This document shows positions 27,527 to 36,662 of a DNA stretch of 64,000 bases, piece after piece. The notes beneath the pieces were generated by a model, which ran no database searches, had not been told where the DNA came from, and saw only the letters and a program-made list of their open reading frames with translations. Source of the DNA: Candidatus Heimdallarchaeota archaeon (GTDB taxonomy: Archaea > Asgardarchaeota > Heimdallarchaeia > Heimdallarchaeales > Kariarchaeaceae); NCBI GenBank assembly GCA_030149205.1, contig JASBSB010000005.1:1-64000 (forward strand), written 5' to 3'. The translations under genes and the position numbers were made by a program. The stretch's first letter is position 1, and every line of letters starts with the position of its first letter.

Positions 27527-28258
27527 GTGTTCAATCTCTTTCGACCAAATCTTCCAGAAAGAAAATACAAAAAATACACCAAAGAAGAACTAGAATTAAG
27601 AAAAAGTTGGATTGAAAGACGGGGAAATCAGAAACTTATTGTGTTACATACCTACCATTCCATCGTAGATTCTTTGGTACCAATCCTGATTACTGGATTC
27701 TTAATGAGTTCAGTGGTAGGAGTGATCGTCGCATATTTCGCAAGAAATCTTACAGCAGTCTTTATTTCAATGCTTATTGTCTTTATCATCATAACTTCAC
27801 TAAGAAACAAAGAATTTTCACTTATTGAATTTGACTTAAATGATAATATCTTTTATTACAAGGGGATTATTGAAATTGGTGGTGAACCACGCTTTACGGA
27901 TTATCTGGGACCATTAGAAGCAGTCGAAGGGGTCGAAATTATTCGTACTGGAAAAATCCGCAAGAATTGGGAAACAAGATTTATTACGTCCTCTGGCTAT
28001 TTGAGGCTTCCTTGGCCACTACCCACAGAAGTTGTCACATATTTAAACAATAAAAAAATTCTAACTGAAGCTTTCACAATACCTGATGAGCCCATTGAAA
28101 AAAAATATGGACGTGAAATTTTCTACAGAAACATTATAGATAGAACTGAGTTCTACAAAGAATTGAGAGCTTTAAAGGAAAAGGAAAAGGGACTCCGAAT
28201 GCAAGAAAGAATAGAGAAAGGAAAGATAGATGATAATTCACCATCTCCAGAAGAATAG
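27527..28258 (+). CDS. Unknown two-pass membrane protein
   Basis: The 243-aa protein has a basic N terminus, two membrane helices (LVPILITGFLMSSVVGVIVAYF and AVFISMLIVFIIITSL) and a cytoplasmic C-terminal domain that ends in a charged helix (KEKEKGLRMQERIEKGK). The start is GTG, about 22-28 nt after a TATTTATTA box. An ATG two bases earlier is in another frame. Family not recognised; the topology resembles PH-like or bPH-type membrane proteins but I see no firm motif. Confidence 0.5.
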   Translation: MFNLFRPNLPERKYKKYTKEELELRKSWIERRGNQKLIVLHTYHSIVDSLVPILITGFLMSSVVGVIVAYFARNLTAVFISMLIVFIIITSLRNKEFSLIEFDLNDNIFYYKGIIEIGGEPRFTDYLGPLEAVEGVEIIRTGKIRKNWETRFITSSGYLRLPWPLPTEVVTYLNNKKILTEAFTIPDEPIEKKYGREIFYRNIIDRTEFYKELRALKEKEKGLRMQERIEKGKIDDNSPSPEE

Positions 28259-28396
28259 GTCATAAATCAGAATCCCTTTCAATAAAATTCTATTTCTTGT
28301 GCGTTTCAGACTTTTGAATCGAATAATTTTAGTCTAACGCGTAGTATCATGGTTTTTATGATAAATCTAAAAAAGAATATTTTATGAAGATAGAAT

Positions 28397-29182
28397 ATGA
28401 AGATTGTTGTACTTCTAAAAGCAGTGCCAGACACAGAAACGAGATTCAAAATTCGTGAGGATGAGACTGACGTAGTATATGATGATTCTATAGAATGGAT
28501 TGCATCCCCATACGATGAATATGGGTTGGAAGCAGGCATTCAGTTCAAGGAGAAACTAGATGGCACTGAACTGACCATATTGACTCTGGGCAAAGGTAAT
28601 GAGAGTCAAGTGATTAGAAAAGCATTGGCAATGGGAGCTGACAAGGCTTCCTTGATAAACAACGAGGATCTTGCTAGCAGCGACCCACTGGGAGTTGCAA
28701 AGGTACTAGCAAAGGAGCTTGAAGAGCTGAAACCAGATCTGATAATAGCAGGTAGGTTAGCCACTGATTCATCAGATAGCTTTGTAGGACCAGCACTCGC
28801 TGAAATAATGAAATACAGTTTGGTTTCAGAAGTATCAACTATCGAAAATTTTGATGAATCTCATCTTGTTGTACTGAGGGACGCGACAGGCAGAAAAGAG
28901 AAGTTTGAAGTCAAGCTCCCCGCATTAATTACCACAGATAAGGGTTTAAACGAGCCTAGATATCCCAAACTTCCAGATATTATGAAAGCAAAAAGAAAAC
29001 CACTTGATGAGAAAGACTTAGCTGAGTTGAGTGCAATTTCAGGAGTTGCAAATCGCAAAGTAAAACAAGTAAAGGTAGCATTTCCACCGAAGAAACAGGG
29101 TGGAGAGATATTTACTGGAGACCTCGATGAAGCTGTTGATAAACTTGTAAAGGCGTTACATGATAAGGAGAAGGTGTTTTAA
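28397..29182 (+). CDS. etfB: Electron transfer flavoprotein beta subunit
   Basis: The 261-aa protein matches EtfB/FixA: VVLLKAVPDTETRFKI, GLEAGIQF, the DLIIAGRLATDSSDSFVGPALAE loop, and LPALITTDKGLNEPRYPKLPDIMKAKRK. It accepts electrons from acyl-CoA or other dehydrogenases and passes them to a membrane quinone reductase. The stop overlaps the ATG of etfA (TAATG), as is usual. With the 3-hydroxyacyl-CoA dehydrogenase nearby it suggests beta-oxidation. Whether it belongs to a bifurcating type cannot be told from this alone. Confidence 0.94.
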   Translation: MKIVVLLKAVPDTETRFKIREDETDVVYDDSIEWIASPYDEYGLEAGIQFKEKLDGTELTILTLGKGNESQVIRKALAMGADKASLINNEDLASSDPLGVAKVLAKELEELKPDLIIAGRLATDSSDSFVGPALAEIMKYSLVSEVSTIENFDESHLVVLRDATGRKEKFEVKLPALITTDKGLNEPRYPKLPDIMKAKRKPLDEKDLAELSAISGVANRKVKQVKVAFPPKKQGGEIFTGDLDEAVDKLVKALHDKEKVF

Positions 29183-30129
29183 TGAAAATCGTCATATTTT
29201 TAGAAAGTTATAACGGAAAGCTGGTCAAGGCAGCCAAAGAAGCAATTTCAGTTGCAGATAAAATTGATTCAGGTGCTGAGAAGATAGGGGTACTTTTGGG
29301 TACTGATTTAGATTCTATAGCAAATGATCTTAAGAATTATGGTCTGAAGGAAGTTTACAAAGGTGAGGGTGGTGAATATGCAACTTATCATTCCAGTATC
29401 TATGCCAAAGCCATTAAATCAGTAGATGCTGATTATTATGTAATTCCTGGAACTGTCTGGGGTAGAGAAATCGGTCCAAGATTAACTGTCATGCTAGATT
29501 CATCATTTGCTGGAGATGTCACCGAAGTATTAGACAGTACCAAATTTGTAAGATCAATACACGGAAACAAAGTTCTTTCAACCGTAGAGGTTTCTGGTCA
29601 AACTGTTGTAACAGTCAGACCTGGAGTCTTTGACTTACCATCAGAAACACCCTCTGAATATGAGCTAAAAACACTTGAAGGACATAAGGAAGACCATGAT
29701 GAAAATGTTTCACTTGTTGAAGTTTTAGCCGCTGAGAGTGGTAAAATTGAGCTTACTGAGGCAGACATCATAGTCTCTGGGGGTAGAGGTGTTAAAGGCC
29801 CCGAAAACTTTCATTTGATTGAAGAATTAGCTGGTCTGTTAGGTGCCGCAGTGGGTGCATCTCGAGCTGTTGTTGATGCAGGGTGGAGACCACACTCAGA
29901 GCAAGTTGGTCAAACTGGTAAGTTTGTCAGTCCAAAACTTTACATGGCTGTGGGAATCTCAGGTGCAATTCAACATTTAGCAGGAATGTCAACCTCTGAT
30001 ATTATTGTAGCAATTAACAAAGACGAAGAGGCACCTATTTTCAAGGTTTCAGATTATGGCATTGTAGGTGACCTCTTTGTGGTAGTTCCTAAACTTATGG
30101 AAAAAATAAAGGAAGTCAAAAATCAATAA
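29182..30129 (+). CDS. etfA: Electron transfer flavoprotein alpha subunit
   Basis: The 315-aa protein has the EtfA FAD-binding C-terminal domain: IVSGGRGVKGPENFHLIEEL, RAVVDAGWRPHSEQVGQTG, LYMAVGISGAIQHLAGM and IFKVSDYGIVGD. The gene is preceded by AAGGAGAAGGTG, a strong Shine-Dalgarno sequence, and overlaps etfB. It forms a heterodimer with EtfB carrying FAD. Confidence 0.94.
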   Translation: MKIVIFLESYNGKLVKAAKEAISVADKIDSGAEKIGVLLGTDLDSIANDLKNYGLKEVYKGEGGEYATYHSSIYAKAIKSVDADYYVIPGTVWGREIGPRLTVMLDSSFAGDVTEVLDSTKFVRSIHGNKVLSTVEVSGQTVVTVRPGVFDLPSETPSEYELKTLEGHKEDHDENVSLVEVLAAESGKIELTEADIIVSGGRGVKGPENFHLIEELAGLLGAAVGASRAVVDAGWRPHSEQVGQTGKFVSPKLYMAVGISGAIQHLAGMSTSDIIVAINKDEEAPIFKVSDYGIVGDLFVVVPKLMEKIKEVKNQ

Positions 30130-30245
30130 ATAATCTCTAAGAAACTAAAGTCTTCATCTGATATTTTACGGAATATATAAAAATTAGAAATTAATCTTAG
30201 AATTATAGAGGTAGTAGCTCAGCTTGGAAGAGCGCTGCCCTTCTA

Positions 30246-30273
30246 AAAATGTGGTTAAACCTCATTTGTAGCA
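30246..30273 (+). other. tRNA-Arg intron 1, anticodon loop (position 37/38)
   Basis: This 28-base segment lies at the canonical archaeal intron site. It contains a small internal hairpin (AATG ... CATT and GGT ... ACC). Splicing would be by the archaeal endonuclease at a bulge-helix-bulge motif; exact ends could shift by a base. Confidence 0.75.
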
Positions 30274-30295
30274 AGGCAGATGTCGCGGGTTCGAA

Positions 30296-30312
30296 ATCCA
30301 ATAAGACGAAAT
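30296..30312 (+). other. tRNA-Arg intron 2, T loop
   Basis: About 17 bases too many lie in the T loop between TTCGAA and the CCCGT strand. Removing them restores a seven-base loop with TTCGAAT. Exact boundaries are uncertain because A and T flank both sides. Confidence 0.65.
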
Positions 30313-30361
30313 TCCCGTCTACCTCGTAATTTATTATCAATTTTATTTTTATGTTTTAATT

Positions 30362-31588
30362 TCACCAAAGAGTTTTGACATTTACTGATGGTGCATCTTG
30401 ATCCCAAGATGAACTAGTATTTCCAACCTCTTCACCCAAATCCAAAGCATATGGAGAATCCACCCCAGATAATATAACTGTTACTTCAAGCTTGTTCCCT
30501 AAACTTTCGTCCTTGTCAGTTCCCCAAATAATTTCAGCACCCCTACCAATTTCTTGAGTAATCATTCTAACACTTCTCTTAATCTCATCCAAGCTTAGTG
30601 ATTCTCCTCCTGTTATCTGAATCAAAGCAGCCTTAGCATCCGAGATTTGAATATCCAAAAGGTTTGAAGCAAGTGCCTCTGCTATGGCTTCTTCCACTCG
30701 ATGTTCTCCTTCTCCTTCTCCTACTCCAATTACAGAACTACCACCCCTGGTAAGAATTTGTCTGATGTCTGCGAAATCTACATTCACATAAGCTTTGCTT
30801 TTGATTAGGTTAACAATTCCTCTAACAGCTTTGATTAAGATCTCGTCAGCGACCTTAAATGCCAAATCTAAGGGGAGGTCTGAACTTAATTGTAATAATT
30901 TCTCATTTGGAATTACTATAACTGTATCACATGATTTGTATAGCTCTCTTAACCCTTCCAATGCATTTTTGATCTTGTACTCTCCTTCCATCTCAAATGG
31001 TAATGTACAAACTCCAACAACCAAGGCACCTTGTTCTTTTGCTACACTTGCTATAACTGGAGCAGCACCAGTTCCTGTTCCACCTCCCATTCCTGCTTGC
31101 ACGAAAACTAGATCTGCACCAGACACCAATTCTTCAATCTCTGGGATTGATTCCTCTGCAGCTGCTCTGCCTATCACGGGGTCATTTCCTGCTCCAAGCC
31201 CCTCAGTTAGGTTTTTTCCAAGTATCAATTTCTTGTTACTATTGGTACTGTAGAGATGAAAAGCGTCAGTGTTCGCTGCAACTGACACCGCCCCCTTCAA
31301 GCCCTTTAGGTGCAATCTGTTAACAGCATTTGAACCTGCTCCACCCACCCCAAACACCAGTATCTTGTTTAGATTGTTGGTAATCAAGACTTTTATAATA
31401 TTGTCAACCTGGTCAGAGTTGTATTTGCTCTTTTTATCATTCAGCGGAATTTCATTAGATGATTTCTCTTGATGTTTCCTCTTTATACTGGAAATAAAGG
31501 ATGGTTCTTTGATTTTGGGTTCTTGTGACTGATAAACAGTCTCCAACTCATCCCACATATCAAGATGATCTTTAATGGGAGAACTCAT
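30362..31588 (-). CDS. ftsZ: Cell division GTPase FtsZ
   Basis: The tubulin-type signature GGGTGTGAAPVI, the N-terminal VFGVGGAGSNAVNRL and the T7-loop region NVDFADIRQILTRGG are intact, so this is a polymerising GTPase of the division ring. A low-complexity N-terminal extension of about 70 residues precedes the GTPase core. The C terminus ends soon after the core (VNVKTLW). The ATG at 31588 lies about 23 nt from a CTTTATTAAT box on the minus strand, so it is favoured over the longer track start at 31627. Asgard archaea often carry FtsZ, but a second copy is not in this window. Confidence 0.93.
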   Translation of the reverse strand: MSSPIKDHLDMWDELETVYQSQEPKIKEPSFISSIKRKHQEKSSNEIPLNDKKSKYNSDQVDNIIKVLITNNLNKILVFGVGGAGSNAVNRLHLKGLKGAVSVAANTDAFHLYSTNSNKKLILGKNLTEGLGAGNDPVIGRAAAEESIPEIEELVSGADLVFVQAGMGGGTGTGAAPVIASVAKEQGALVVGVCTLPFEMEGEYKIKNALEGLRELYKSCDTVIVIPNEKLLQLSSDLPLDLAFKVADEILIKAVRGIVNLIKSKAYVNVDFADIRQILTRGGSSVIGVGEGEGEHRVEEAIAEALASNLLDIQISDAKAALIQITGGESLSLDEIKRSVRMITQEIGRGAEIIWGTDKDESLGNKLEVTVILSGVDSPYALDLGEEVGNTSSSWDQDAPSVNVKTLW

Positions 31589-31768
31589 AGAAAAAAATCT
31601 AGTACTTAGAATTAATAAAGAAGTCAATATAGATGTGTTATGTCAGTAGTATCGAACCAAGGAGTATACTGAATTATTACAAATAAAAAGTATATTTTAG
31701 TAAGCTAATGGAATAGGGAGAAGCCTTTAATCAATATATTAAAATATGTTACTTACAGTATATCTACA

Positions 31769-32158
31769 TTGATAGATTTCAATATCGAAGATGCTGAAAG
31801 TGCCGAGAAGGATTTTACCCAAAATTTCTCTAGACTTCATCTTACAGATTTTCAAATGACAATTGTGGATAATATCACAGAGTTTCTTGATGATAAATTA
31901 GTTCTAAGTGTATTTGCTTTAAAGGGGTTCATTTATAGAGCAGTCAAGGTTTGGCAACAAACCATGGAAAAACCCGGTAACAGTATTGAGTCTTTTACTC
32001 CTAAGGAACGAATAGAGGCAGTTAGATCTATGTTCAAAACTTTGGAAACTCTCTTAAAACCAGCTTTAAAAAACTCAACAGATGATGAAGAATTAACAAG
32101 AATCATGACTGATGGCTTGAAATTTTACACTGATAAATTTGCATACCGTGAAGACTAG
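31769..32158 (+). CDS. Unknown small helical protein
   Basis: The 129-aa product looks all-helical, with acidic and basic faces (TDFQMTIVDNITEFLDDKLVL, then KERIEAVRSMFKTLETLLKPAL). It has no signal or membrane helix. The start is TTG about 24 nt after a TATTAAAATA box, so a leaderless mRNA is likely. It is divergent from ftsZ and converges with the acyltransferase gene (four-base overlap of ends). Family not recognised. Confidence 0.5.
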   Translation: MIDFNIEDAESAEKDFTQNFSRLHLTDFQMTIVDNITEFLDDKLVLSVFALKGFIYRAVKVWQQTMEKPGNSIESFTPKERIEAVRSMFKTLETLLKPALKNSTDDEELTRIMTDGLKFYTDKFAYRED

Positions 32159-32898
32159 ATTCCTAACTGAGTATAATGGTTATATAAATCAATAATCTGT
32201 TCGTTGGGTACTTGATACCATCCAGTTAATAGTCTGATCTTCTTCATTATTTTATCTGTAACCAACCGTATAATTTCGAAATTCTCTTTGTCTGAATAAT
32301 ACTCTTCAAATGAGATAGGGGTTCCTATCTTCATAATCACCGGACGTCCTAATCTTGGCATCTTTGCACCATAAGGCCAGAGTCCATCAGTTCCAAATAA
32401 GCCTACAGGTACCACAGGGACCTCTGCATTAAGGGCCATTCGTGCGATCCCAGTTTTACCATCGAATCGTTTTCGACGGTTAAGAATTGCACCTTCAGGG
32501 AAGATGCCAACACATGCACCCTCCTTCAAAGCAGTGACTGCTGTATTTATGACACTATTTTTGTTCTTTTCCTTACGCTCAGGAACTGGAATTGTGCCAA
32601 TAAAATCATTGATCTTGCCAAATATAGGGTTAGACCATAAGGTTCTTTGTCTCCCAACAAATCGAACCCTGTGTGAATTAATCTCTAAACCCATAACAAA
32701 AGCATCCACAATTGATCCGTGATTTGCAGCGAGAATAAACCCTTGGTTCTTATCAATATTTGAAAGATTTTCAGTTCCATAGGTTTTAACGTTATAAGTA
32801 AGATGCAACAAAAATTTGAAAATACCCTTTACAGATTGATAGGCCCATTCTGCTGGTACATCATATCCTTTAGGTTTGGTTGTTATTTGGTTGTGCAT
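32155..32898 (-). CDS. plsC: 1-acyl-glycerol-3-phosphate acyltransferase-like protein (PlsC family)
   Basis: The 247-aa protein has the acyltransferase motif NHGSIVD (NHx4D), the second block FVGRQRTLWSNPIFG, and FPEGAI (the FPEG block). It would transfer an acyl group to a glycerol phosphate or related acceptor. Archaeal lipids are ether-linked, so this enzyme in an archaeon is unusual; it may acylate another acceptor or reflect transfer from bacteria. It overlaps the upstream two-pass membrane gene by 29 bases, so the two are probably coupled. Confidence 0.85.
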   Translation of the reverse strand: MHNQITTKPKGYDVPAEWAYQSVKGIFKFLLHLTYNVKTYGTENLSNIDKNQGFILAANHGSIVDAFVMGLEINSHRVRFVGRQRTLWSNPIFGKINDFIGTIPVPERKEKNKNSVINTAVTALKEGACVGIFPEGAILNRRKRFDGKTGIARMALNAEVPVVPVGLFGTDGLWPYGAKMPRLGRPVIMKIGTPISFEEYYSDKENFEIIRLVTDKIMKKIRLLTGWYQVPNEQIIDLYNHYTQLGI

Positions 32899-33148
32899 TA
32901 ATTGCCTCCTCGTAAGCTTCTTCGTATGATAACAGAATAGGTTCCTTGGTCACAATCATAGTATAACCAACCCAAGCAATAACTCCGCCTACAGTTAATG
33001 AGAGAATAAGTAGCGGTACTATCAATCCTACATACTGAATTGTAAAGCCACTCTGATCCATGATTTTGGTTGCAATTAGAGCATAAATCTCAAATCCAAT
33101 TATTAAAATCCCTGAGATAAATATTAGTGACCCCTTGAATTTACTCAT
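32870..33148 (-). CDS. Small two-pass membrane protein
   Basis: The 92-aa protein has two membrane helices (GSLIFISGILIIGFEIYALI and VGLIVPLLILSLTVGGVIAWVGYTMIV) and a short Asn/Gln-rich tail. It is the upstream partner of the PlsC-like gene and may recruit it to the membrane. Family not recognised. Confidence 0.6.
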   Translation of the reverse strand: MSKFKGSLIFISGILIIGFEIYALIATKIMDQSGFTIQYVGLIVPLLILSLTVGGVIAWVGYTMIVTKEPILLSYEEAYEEAINAQPNNNQT

Positions 33149-33326
33149 ATTATCACAAAAATTATAGTATTATTTAAGAACATTTTTTGTTAAGGTTAGT
33201 AAATTGTAACCATTGACTTTATGGAAGAATTTAATCAGTTGTTCGGATTTTTATTTTTAGATGGTTTTTCGTATTCTACTTAATGCTTGAATGAAATGTT
33301 TAAGAAAATCTGAATGATAATTAATT

Positions 33327-33842
33327 ATGGCAGTTATCCATGAGGTCATTATTTGTCCAAATTGTGAGAAAGAGATAAACCCCAGTGAGGCGACACATGT
33401 TGTAAAAAGAGGTCAATCAAGATTTAATTGGTGGGTCACCCCAGTGAATCTATTTCTGATTTCTATTATGTTTCTGCTACTTGAACTAGGGACGAATTCC
33501 GGTTCTTTTACATCTTTCAAATGGAGCCCGTGGGTGGTTGCGGGTATTTGGATAATTTACTTTGGAGCACTCTTTCTTACACTCAGGATTGAAGATTCTT
33601 GGTTTTACGCTTCCTTAATCTTCGTGGGATTTTGTGTCTATCTTGCTCTTTTGGATCTTGAATTCCCATCCAAGCAACCTACTGTATTAGGTTTAACTTG
33701 GAGTTTTTACCCTATCGTAATCATTCTATTTCTGCTTGTACTTCTACCAGTCAATTCATATTTCGGACAAAAACGAAAACAATCAGTAGAGTTACTAAAA
33801 GAAGTTATAAAACTAGAGGAAGAACATGTCAAGGGGGCATAA
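33327..33842 (+). CDS. Zinc-ribbon membrane protein
   Basis: The 171-aa protein starts with a CPNC pair (a half zinc ribbon, IICPNCEKEINPSEA). Four membrane helices follow (VNLFLISIMFLLLEL, VVAGIWIIYFGALFL, ASLIFVGFCVYLALL, YPIVIILFLLVLLPV) and a charged C-terminal helix. It overlaps or abuts the downstream hydrolase gene on the same strand, so both are probably one unit. Family not recognised. Confidence 0.55.
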   Translation: MAVIHEVIICPNCEKEINPSEATHVVKRGQSRFNWWVTPVNLFLISIMFLLLELGTNSGSFTSFKWSPWVVAGIWIIYFGALFLTLRIEDSWFYASLIFVGFCVYLALLDLEFPSKQPTVLGLTWSFYPIVIILFLLVLLPVNSYFGQKRKQSVELLKEVIKLEEEHVKGA

Positions 33843-33843
33843 T

Positions 33844-34776
33844 ATGAAAGAATTTAATTTTATAGATATTGTTTCTGATCCCTCTCCAACTCTGCTTTCC
33901 ACTTTTTTTCACTCTTTAAGAAATTCGGTTTATGTAATTATTAGTGTTCTTCATTTTTTATTGTTGCCTCTCATGGCTACATATCAATCAATATGGCCTA
34001 AAGGTTATGATCGTACAGTCAAACCAGAGGCAGAGGAATTTTATTGGCACCCTGGTGGAGACCCAAAATCTGGTGTTTTAATGATACACGGTTTTGGGTC
34101 AACACCACAGATATTTAGAGAATATGGGAAACAATTTTTAGAGGATGGGTATATAGTTTATGGTATCAGAATTATCGGACACGGATCGAGCGAGGCACAT
34201 CTAGCAGACACATTACCAATCGATTGGTATCTTTCGGTTAGAGATAAATATAGAGAGTTACAGGCTCAGTGTGAAGAGGTTCACATCGTAGGACATTCAC
34301 TTGGCTCATTGAATGCATTGATACTTGCATCAATTTACCCTATAAAGTCACTGGTGTTACTTTCATGTCCTATAAAAATTCGAAGAACTCCATTATTTAG
34401 GGCACATTTTCTATTGAGACCATTATCTGTGGTGATTAAGTACTGGCCAGTTGGTCGAGAAAAACGCCGTAAACTTAAGGAGTTTGGAATTCATCAATAT
34501 CAAAAAAATCCACTTAAGGCTGTTGAAGGTTTGTTTGAAATTGCAGAAGTCACAAGAGAGAGACTCCCGAAAGTAACTTGCCCTGTTCTTGCTATGGTGG
34601 GTGATGATGATGAATATGTGGAGCTATCTACTCTAGATTTACTTGAGAGCAATTTAAGTGTATCCGAATTCTCAACTTGGGTTGCACCAAACGCAGGTCA
34701 TCTGATCATAGAAACTTCAGAGAAGACGATATTGGACAAAAAAATACATGATTGGGTTATAGATCATGATCAATAA
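33844..34776 (+). CDS. Alpha/beta hydrolase (monoacylglycerol lipase/carboxylesterase type)
   Basis: The catalytic serine sits in VGHSLGSLNAL, with aspartate in MVGDDDEYV and histidine in NAGHLI. The fold starts with MIHGFGSTPQIF, and GHGSSEAHLADT is a typical lid loop. About 40 residues at the N terminus contain a hydrophobic segment (SVYVIISVLHFLLLPLM), so the enzyme is probably anchored in the membrane. It would cleave an ester or lipid. The track start (33826) overlaps the preceding gene by 17 bases; the ATG at 33844 directly after that gene's stop is more likely. Confidence 0.8.
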   Translation: MKEFNFIDIVSDPSPTLLSTFFHSLRNSVYVIISVLHFLLLPLMATYQSIWPKGYDRTVKPEAEEFYWHPGGDPKSGVLMIHGFGSTPQIFREYGKQFLEDGYIVYGIRIIGHGSSEAHLADTLPIDWYLSVRDKYRELQAQCEEVHIVGHSLGSLNALILASIYPIKSLVLLSCPIKIRRTPLFRAHFLLRPLSVVIKYWPVGREKRRKLKEFGIHQYQKNPLKAVEGLFEIAEVTRERLPKVTCPVLAMVGDDDEYVELSTLDLLESNLSVSEFSTWVAPNAGHLIIETSEKTILDKKIHDWVIDHDQ

Positions 34777-34797
34777 AAATAAAATATCCTCCTAATG

Positions 34798-35676
34798 TTA
34801 GATAAGAAATTGTTCTATTTCTTTTGAAACTTGGTCTACCTTCTCATAATAAGGTAAATGTTTTGCCTCAGGAATTAATATACCTTTAGCGTTCAATTTA
34901 TTGACAACAAAATCGAAATATTCAGCTGGAACTATATCATCAAGCTCTCCCCAAAGAACTAATACAGGAATGTTCGCTTCATTTATATTGGTGCAAAGTG
35001 AATCAATAATCTCTAAGATCCAGTCAGGGACTCCAGACAATGATATGAATTTATCCAAGATGTATTGATATGTCCTTCTTGAATGTTTACTTTTTCTAAA
35101 ACTTAAGGCATCAGTGATTAGCTCTTGGTTTATCACTGAGCTATCGTGGAATAGATATTTGTAAGACCTTTGAATGCTATTTTCATCCACAAAAGAATTT
35201 ATTGTTAGATAAGCAAAAAACCTATTAACTATTGGAAATGATGCAACTCTATAAGCCCACCAAACTTTTTTCCCAAATCCAGCTGGTGCCGAAAGAATAA
35301 TTTTATCAAAAGAGTTTGGTATTAATTCAAACAAACCAAATGTCACTCCAGCACCAAATGAGGTCGCAAAAACATCAAACTTATCAAATGAATTGAGTTT
35401 CACCCACTCTGCCAAAGCCAGAGAAAAAATTTGGAATGAAAATTTAGGGGTATCGATGAACCTTGAACCACCAAATCCAAGCAAATCAACTGATATGAAT
35501 CTGTATTCTAAATTTTTCAATTTCCTCATTAATGGCTTGTAAATGTCCGCAAAACTGCCTAACCCTGGGATAAAGATTAAAATTTTCTTAAATTTTCTCT
35601 CCGTGGCTTCAATATGTCGTATTTTGGCCTTACGATTTTCAATTGAGATTTCAGTAAATCTCTCCTCAAATTCCAC
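34798..35676 (-). CDS. Alpha/beta hydrolase
   Basis: The 292-aa protein is an alpha/beta hydrolase: FIPGLGSFADIY (oxyanion region), DLLGFGGS, the nucleophile serine in FATSFGAGVTFG, aspartate in WGELDDIVP and histidine in EAKHLPYYE. Substrate unknown. It converges with the preceding hydrolase, from which it differs clearly, so they are not a recent duplication. Confidence 0.8.
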   Translation of the reverse strand: MEFEERFTEISIENRKAKIRHIEATERKFKKILIFIPGLGSFADIYKPLMRKLKNLEYRFISVDLLGFGGSRFIDTPKFSFQIFSLALAEWVKLNSFDKFDVFATSFGAGVTFGLFELIPNSFDKIILSAPAGFGKKVWWAYRVASFPIVNRFFAYLTINSFVDENSIQRSYKYLFHDSSVINQELITDALSFRKSKHSRRTYQYILDKFISLSGVPDWILEIIDSLCTNINEANIPVLVLWGELDDIVPAEYFDFVVNKLNAKGILIPEAKHLPYYEKVDQVSKEIEQFLI

Positions 35677-35806
35677 ATCTGTCTTTTGTTGAAGAATTAA
35701 TAATCATTATTGGTAACTACTGTATTTTCGAGCTTGGTTAGATTTTTTTTTCAATTGTACAATTAAGAATGATAATCTTATTATTAGTCAATTAGTATTT
35801 TGAGGC

Positions 35807-36508
35807 ATGACAGTTAAACTGACTTGGTTAGGACACGCAACTTGTCAATTGGAATATGAAGATAAAGTAATACTTATTGATCCATGGTTGGATAACCCTA
35901 AATTTCCAGGAGATGAGTATAAACCAAAAAAAATAGATGTATTATGTATAACTCATGGACACAATGACCATTTTGGTAACGCAATTGAACTTGCTAAGAA
36001 ATTTAAACCAAAAATCCCAGTCATTCATGAAATGAGTGTCTATTTAAATTCCAAAGGCGTTGAGGCCATTGGAATGAATTTTGGTGGCACTTTTGAATAT
36101 GAAGGGATCAAATTTAGCTTGGTTCCGGCGAGTCATTCTGGTGGATATCAGGATGGAGAAAAAATGGTTAATATGGGTAACCCTGGGGGTTATGTTATAA
36201 CATTTCCGGATGGAAACTCTTTCTATCATGCAGGAGACACAGGAGTTACGAAAGAAATGAAAATTACAAGTGCTTTATTTTCTCCAAAAATAGGCTTATT
36301 TCCTATTGGAGGACATTACACCATGGATCCCCGTGGTGCAGCATATGCGGCAAAAATGATGGGGTTGACTCATGTTATTCCGATTCATTGGGGAACTTTT
36401 GTCCCACCTTTAAATGGAACCCCAGATGAGTTAAAAAGTTATATAAAAGAATTTGAATGCAATACTGATGTAATTGAGTTGAAACCAGGGCAATTTCATA
36501 CCTTTTAA
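35807..36508 (+). CDS. UPF0173-type metal-dependent hydrolase
   Basis: The 233-aa protein has the metallo-beta-lactamase fold with THGHNDHFGN, PASHSGG, HAGDTG and PIHWGTFVP, plus the early LTWLGHATCQLE typical of the UPF0173/YtkL group. It should bind two metal ions and hydrolyse a small ester or lactone; the natural substrate is unknown. Single gene with an ATG start. Confidence 0.88.
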   Translation: MTVKLTWLGHATCQLEYEDKVILIDPWLDNPKFPGDEYKPKKIDVLCITHGHNDHFGNAIELAKKFKPKIPVIHEMSVYLNSKGVEAIGMNFGGTFEYEGIKFSLVPASHSGGYQDGEKMVNMGNPGGYVITFPDGNSFYHAGDTGVTKEMKITSALFSPKIGLFPIGGHYTMDPRGAAYAAKMMGLTHVIPIHWGTFVPPLNGTPDELKSYIKEFECNTDVIELKPGQFHTF

Positions 36509-36662
36509 AGTTCTATTATTACTTGTTTTAGTTTCAAATTATTGATTTGAACTAAAGTGGATCTAAGAATATTGCAACTAATTCTTATTTTATGTTGGAT
36601 TAGGATTACAATACTAAGAAGTCAAAGAATAAGTTAATTACCCATATTAGGTCTCTAATTTT

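Larger units (their letters stand above)
30208..30326 (+). tRNA. tRNA-Arg(TCT) with two introns
   Basis: GAGGTAG at the 5' end pairs with CTACCTC at the 3' end, and the D arm GCTC/GAGC is intact. The anticodon stem CTGCC/GGCAG encloses 35 bases that begin CTTCTA, giving anticodon TCT after a 28-base intron is removed between positions 37 and 38. The T stem GCGGG/CCCGT encloses 24 bases instead of 7, so a second insert of about 17 bases lies in the T loop. After both are removed the cloverleaf is canonical, with a variable loop ATGTC and discriminator G; CCA is not encoded. Two introns, one in the T loop, are unusual. Confidence 0.85.

Noticed and set aside
30795-31253. 152-aa plus-strand ORF
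   Set aside because: Lies entirely antisense to the conserved FtsZ GTPase domain.
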